Assembly (NCBI RefSeq): GCF_900155985.1
Contig: NZ_FTMA01000001.1
Span: 620,001 to 684,000 of the forward strand
Length of the DNA stretch: 64,000 nucleotides
Direction: 5' to 3'
Source of the DNA: Maribacter ulvicola
Lineage (GTDB): Bacteria; Bacteroidota; Bacteroidia; Flavobacteriales; Flavobacteriaceae
Below, in pieces: positions 60,864-64,000 of the stretch. The stretch's first letter is position 1, and every line of letters starts with the position of its first letter. The notes below the pieces were generated by a model. It did not search any database and had not been told where the DNA came from. It was given only the letters and a program-made list of their open reading frames with translations. Position numbers and translations under genes: made by a program.

Positions 60864-62128
60864 TATTCGTAAACAATTTTTATCTCACTAGATGAGTAAC
60901 CGTCTTTATTTTCAATATTAAATAATTCAGTTCTTAAGTACTCTAATTTATCTAGATTTATATTGGGATAATTTTCAGTTATTTCTAAAGGTAACTCTAC
61001 TAAATTAAAAGTTTCATTTTTAGGCACAGAAATCTTCCATTCAGTTAAATATTCTGATTGTGGAGGGTTTGATTCACTTTCCTTGAAATAGCGCCATACG
61101 GAAGCAGATGAAGTAAATTCAGTATCAACTTTAAATTGAAAATCTGTCATGGTTTTAGTGATAATATCTAAATTAGGTTTAGGTGGGATGCTAATAGGTT
61201 TTATTGAATTACCAATTTCAGTCGTGGAATATGTATATTTATTTCTCAAGTTAATCCAGATATAAAAATAGTATCTCTCGAATTCATTTGAAAAACCTAA
61301 TTTGGCTGTTGTAGGTTGATTGGAGCTTATATAATGATCGTGCGAGCTAATTAGAAATGATTTGTATTTTGATTCATCATTTGGTTCAAAACCGTATAGG
61401 TTGAAGCTCATGAATGAATAATCTGGAAACGTTATCTCTTGATAATTTTCATAGGGAATAAAATCATTATGATTAACTGACATATCTTCACTATTTGGAT
61501 TTTTAATAAATAAATGTTTCATATTATTAAATCCGTCTATATAAGATATAAGGATACTGTCGGAATCTGTATAAGAATGAAGGTCGTAACTTATGGTTAT
61601 AGTTTCATCATTATTTGAAACGGTGCCGAGCCAACCATCTTGAATTTTGCCAAACTTGTTTGAAATGTTATACATTTTGGCGTCATTGGGAATAGTAACT
61701 TCTAATCTCCATTCGTTTAATTCGATTGGCGTTTGAATTGTATCAAAATTGCCAATGTCCCAGACTGTACCTAATTCTATATTGGAGGATGTATTAATAT
61801 AGTGTTCTAAACCTCTAGAATAATCTACTTTAATATCGGTAACCGTTAATTTATTATGAAGTGTTGTATTGGAATTAAAGGAAAGTACATCTCCGTTTTC
61901 ATAACTTTTAAAATCTAAAAGATTACCGTTTGCTTCATGAATAATTATCCAATTATCACTAGTGCTGGTGTTGTAAGATTCAGAAACATTTAAAGTAAAA
62001 TATGTTTCTTTATTTTGATCGGGAATAATTGGTATGTCTTCATTAATGTCATTGGTAGGATTTTTAGAACAACTGGTGATTAATAAAATTAAGATGCCTA
62101 GTTTAATTTGATTTTTACTCGTTTTAAA
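60863..62128 (-). pseudogene. Lipoprotein gene without a canonical start codon
   Basis: The open frame is free of stops from well beyond 62128 to the TAA at 60863 and codes for a lipoprotein signal (IKLGILILLITSCSKNPTND, lipobox TSC) followed by about 400 residues, yet it has no ATG, GTG or TTG before codon 152 (ATG at 61675). By analogy the expected start would be the codon before AAA ACG AGT, which is TTT at 62128-62126. A start mutation, an atypical start or a sequence error is likely. An ORF beginning at 61675 would lack the signal peptide. The protein is a divergent paralog of the gene upstream (62181-63416), sharing the NWIIIHEANGNLLDFKSYE type of domain. Confidence 0.7.
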
Positions 62129-62180
62129 AAATTGGAAGTAGATTATGCTGAAATTTAAATTGCGGTTTAAAATCTTTAAA

Positions 62181-63416
62181 TTAGTTATGAAATATTGTAA
62201 TCATTTCGTTAAAATTTAATTGAAACATGGTTTGTGAATATTCTAAATTATTAAGACTTAATTGAGGGTTTTTTTTAATTATTTCTTCAGGTAATTCGCT
62301 AATAGTTGGATTGTAATTTGCACTTGAGTCGATATTCCAAGTAGTTGTGTGGTCACTGTTAGGGTTAGATTTCCATAAGGTGGTTTTACTTTGAAAATCT
62401 GATAATGATGTTTCAAATTTAAATTCTTGAATAGACGGATCTGCAATAGTTATAGAAGGTTGTATAGGAGTAATGATTTCTGTAGGAAATTCACCTGTAC
62501 TTTTAAATCTATATGCATATTTTGAATTAGGTTGAATTTCATAAAGTACTTTATAAGTATCGAATCTATTTAAATTTCCCAATCTAAGACTTCCTTGGGA
62601 GTTACCGTTTGAAAAAGCTTGACTTAAGCTGTATGCTTCATTAGTATTGATACCATGTAATAATAAACGAAGACTAGTGTGTTCTGGGTAATTAATATCG
62701 ATATAGTCCGTATATGAATTGAAATCCTCATAATTTATAGAAATTTTTTCTCCGATTTCATAGTTTTCTAATTCATAGTATTTGGCATTTTCATTTCCAT
62801 CTTGAATCGTTATGACATAATCAGTTTTTGCTTCTAAGATGTTTAAGTCTGCCTCATAAGTCATTAAACCATTACTAGATGATTCAGAAAAAGAAAAGCC
62901 TACATTTTCTCCGTTGGAAGCATTAATACTTGTAACGGTTAAATCGTCAGGAACATTTTTTATTGTTACATTGAAATTTCCGATAATAGGAATCGATGCG
63001 TTATTCTCTTCAATACAGCTATAATCAAGTGTAGATCCCATTAACACTTCGGTTGATGTATTTAACCTATTCCAGACACTTCCTAGAAATTCATTTATTG
63101 TTAGAAATGTGACTGAATATTTTTCATGTGTTTCAGTTTCATCAGACTCAAATGTGATAATTTCATTTTCTTGAAAAGCCTTATAGTCAATTAAATTTCC
63201 ACTCTCATCATAAACAATTATCCAATTTCCTTGATTTCCATAATTCAATAGGCATCCCGTCTTAATGGTTAAGTAAGTTGCAATTATGGGTTCTGCAATT
63301 ATTTCTACTTCTTCGTCTTTTGGTTGCTCTATATTTGTATCTGGAATGTCGCCAGACTTTGAGCACCCTAAAGTTAAAATAAGCAAGGACAGACAAATTA
63401 TACTTGTTTTCTTCAT
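62181..63416 (-). CDS. Lipoprotein with carboxypeptidase-like beta domains, unknown
   Basis: A 411-residue predicted lipoprotein: leader MKKTSIICLSLLILTLGCSK (Cys18). The mature part is beta-rich with NWIIVYDESGNLIDYKAFQE near residue 65 and a later IPIIGNFNVTIKNVPDDLTV region that resembles repeated Ig-like or carboxypeptidase regulatory-like modules. Related in layout to the next gene (60863-62128), 52 bases downstream of its stop; the pair looks like a tandem duplication. No function can be assigned; probably anchored in the outer membrane. Confidence 0.75.
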   Translation of the reverse strand: MKKTSIICLSLLILTLGCSKSGDIPDTNIEQPKDEEVEIIAEPIIATYLTIKTGCLLNYGNQGNWIIVYDESGNLIDYKAFQENEIITFESDETETHEKYSVTFLTINEFLGSVWNRLNTSTEVLMGSTLDYSCIEENNASIPIIGNFNVTIKNVPDDLTVTSINASNGENVGFSFSESSSNGLMTYEADLNILEAKTDYVITIQDGNENAKYYELENYEIGEKISINYEDFNSYTDYIDINYPEHTSLRLLLHGINTNEAYSLSQAFSNGNSQGSLRLGNLNRFDTYKVLYEIQPNSKYAYRFKSTGEFPTEIITPIQPSITIADPSIQEFKFETSLSDFQSKTTLWKSNPNSDHTTTWNIDSSANYNPTISELPEEIIKKNPQLSLNNLEYSQTMFQLNFNEMITIFHN

Positions 63417-63500
63417 TTTTCTAAATCATCAAAAGGTAAGATAGAAAAACAATGTGTAAATAGTATCACTTTATACGGATATTCGATAAGTGATGAATTG

Positions 63501-64000
63501 TTATTGCTCATCCGTAGATTTTTCCAACAAAACCCTATTTCTAGCAATACTCTCAGGATAATTTTGTTGTAAAAATGTAATCAGTTTTTCACGTACAAGA
63601 ACACGTAAATCCCAAGCTGTTGGTGAATCCTTCGCGCTCATTAATGCCCTTATCTCTACACAATTTTGTTTGCTCTCTGTCACTTGAAGTACATTAACTT
63701 CTTTATCCCAAAGGTCAGTACTTTCTAATATTTTGGTCAATTCTTCGCGTAAAGCATCAAAAGAGACATTGTAATCGGTATACAAGAAAACAGTGCCCAG
63801 AATATCAGATGAAGATTTTGTCCAATTTTGAAAAGGCTTGTCAATAAAGTAAGGCGTGGGTACAATCAACCTTCGTTTGTCCCAAATTTTAACGACCACA
63901 TAGGTTAAGGTTATTTCTTCAATTCTTCCCCATTCGCCTTCTACGATAACCACATCGTCTATTTTTATAGGTTGCGCAATGGCAATCTGAATGCCCGCTA
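63501..64000 (-). CDS. Mechanosensitive ion channel MscS family protein (partial)
   Basis: The frame runs from the right edge to a stop at 63501 (about 166 residues), so the N-terminal membrane part lies outside the window. The C-terminal MscS beta and lower domains are recognisable: GIQIAIAQPIKIDDVVIVEG, EWGRIEEITLTYVVVKIWDK, RRLIVPTPYFIDKPFQNWTK, then the alpha-beta C-terminal domain with YTDYNVSFDALREEL. The true start is to the right of the window. An internal GTG at 63953 is not the start. Confidence 0.93.
   Translation of the reverse strand, partial: AGIQIAIAQPIKIDDVVIVEGEWGRIEEITLTYVVVKIWDKRRLIVPTPYFIDKPFQNWTKSSSDILGTVFLYTDYNVSFDALREELTKILESTDLWDKEVNVLQVTESKQNCVEIRALMSAKDSPTAWDLRVLVREKLITFLQQNYPESIARNRVLLEKSTDEQ

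Noticed and set aside
1-64000. CRISPR arrays, tRNA and rRNA genes
   Set aside because: I saw no regularly spaced identical repeats and no cloverleaf or rRNA sequence on either strand by eye. A scan with dedicated tools could still find a short tRNA.

Overview
The window looks like a chromosomal segment of a marine-type member of the Flavobacteriaceae (Bacteroidetes). The evidence is low GC, start sites without clear Shine-Dalgarno sequences, many promoters with a Bacteroidetes TAnnTTTG -7 box, a subtilase with a type IX secretion C-terminal signal, the sdhC-sdhA-sdhB order with a b558-type membrane subunit, the suf cluster ending in DUF59/DUF2480/DUF3078 genes, and a HemC-HemD fusion. I cannot name the genus from sequence alone.

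Left part (1-32,000): core genes. A succinate dehydrogenase operon (cut at the left edge) is followed by two small conserved genes, a BNR-repeat exported protein and two overlapping M28 peptidase lipoproteins. Then come aminopeptidase P, exonuclease III, a branched-chain amino acid carrier, thiamine-phosphate kinase and a Tat-exported Gfo/Idh oxidoreductase. At 17.7-25.6 kb lies the complete Fe-S assembly locus sufA-B-C-D / S-E-DUF59-DUF2480-DUF3078, split by a clear terminator and a new promoter between sufD and sufS. HflX, an endonuclease/exonuclease/phosphatase protein, a type IX-secreted S8 protease, a DUF3124 lipoprotein and a 3'-5' exonuclease close this part.

Middle part (about 32.0-44.6 kb): an accessory island. 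Small, almost all minus-strand genes are separated by long non-coding stretches holding imperfect palindromes, decayed insertion sequences (IS3 and IS1182 tails), internally deleted group II intron remnants, and three direct copies of a roughly 152-bp element with palindromic ends, two of which sit at the island's borders. Several genes are enclosed by their own matching inverted repeats, a cassette-like arrangement that recalls integron arrays but lacks canonical attC cores. The cargo includes a YjaB-like acetyltransferase, a TetR-HPP pair, lipocalin-like lipoproteins, a damaged three-gene unit, a membrane-anchored DUF4041/GIY-YIG nuclease (SNIPE-like anti-phage architecture) and a HEPN-motif protein beside it.

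Right part (44.6-64.0 kb): core genes again. DNA repair methyltransferase, CNNM/CBS protein, serine hydrolase and the heme pathway (hemB, hemF, hemE, hemCD, hemA, with a divergent AraC regulator) cover glutamyl-tRNA to coproporphyrinogen oxidation, except hemL. Mixed in are an unusual helicase with a hydrophobic C-terminal segment, a PhzF protein and a DUF4421 protein. The window ends with a DUF1460 protein, two tandem related lipoprotein genes (one without any usable start codon) and the C-terminal part of an MscS channel.
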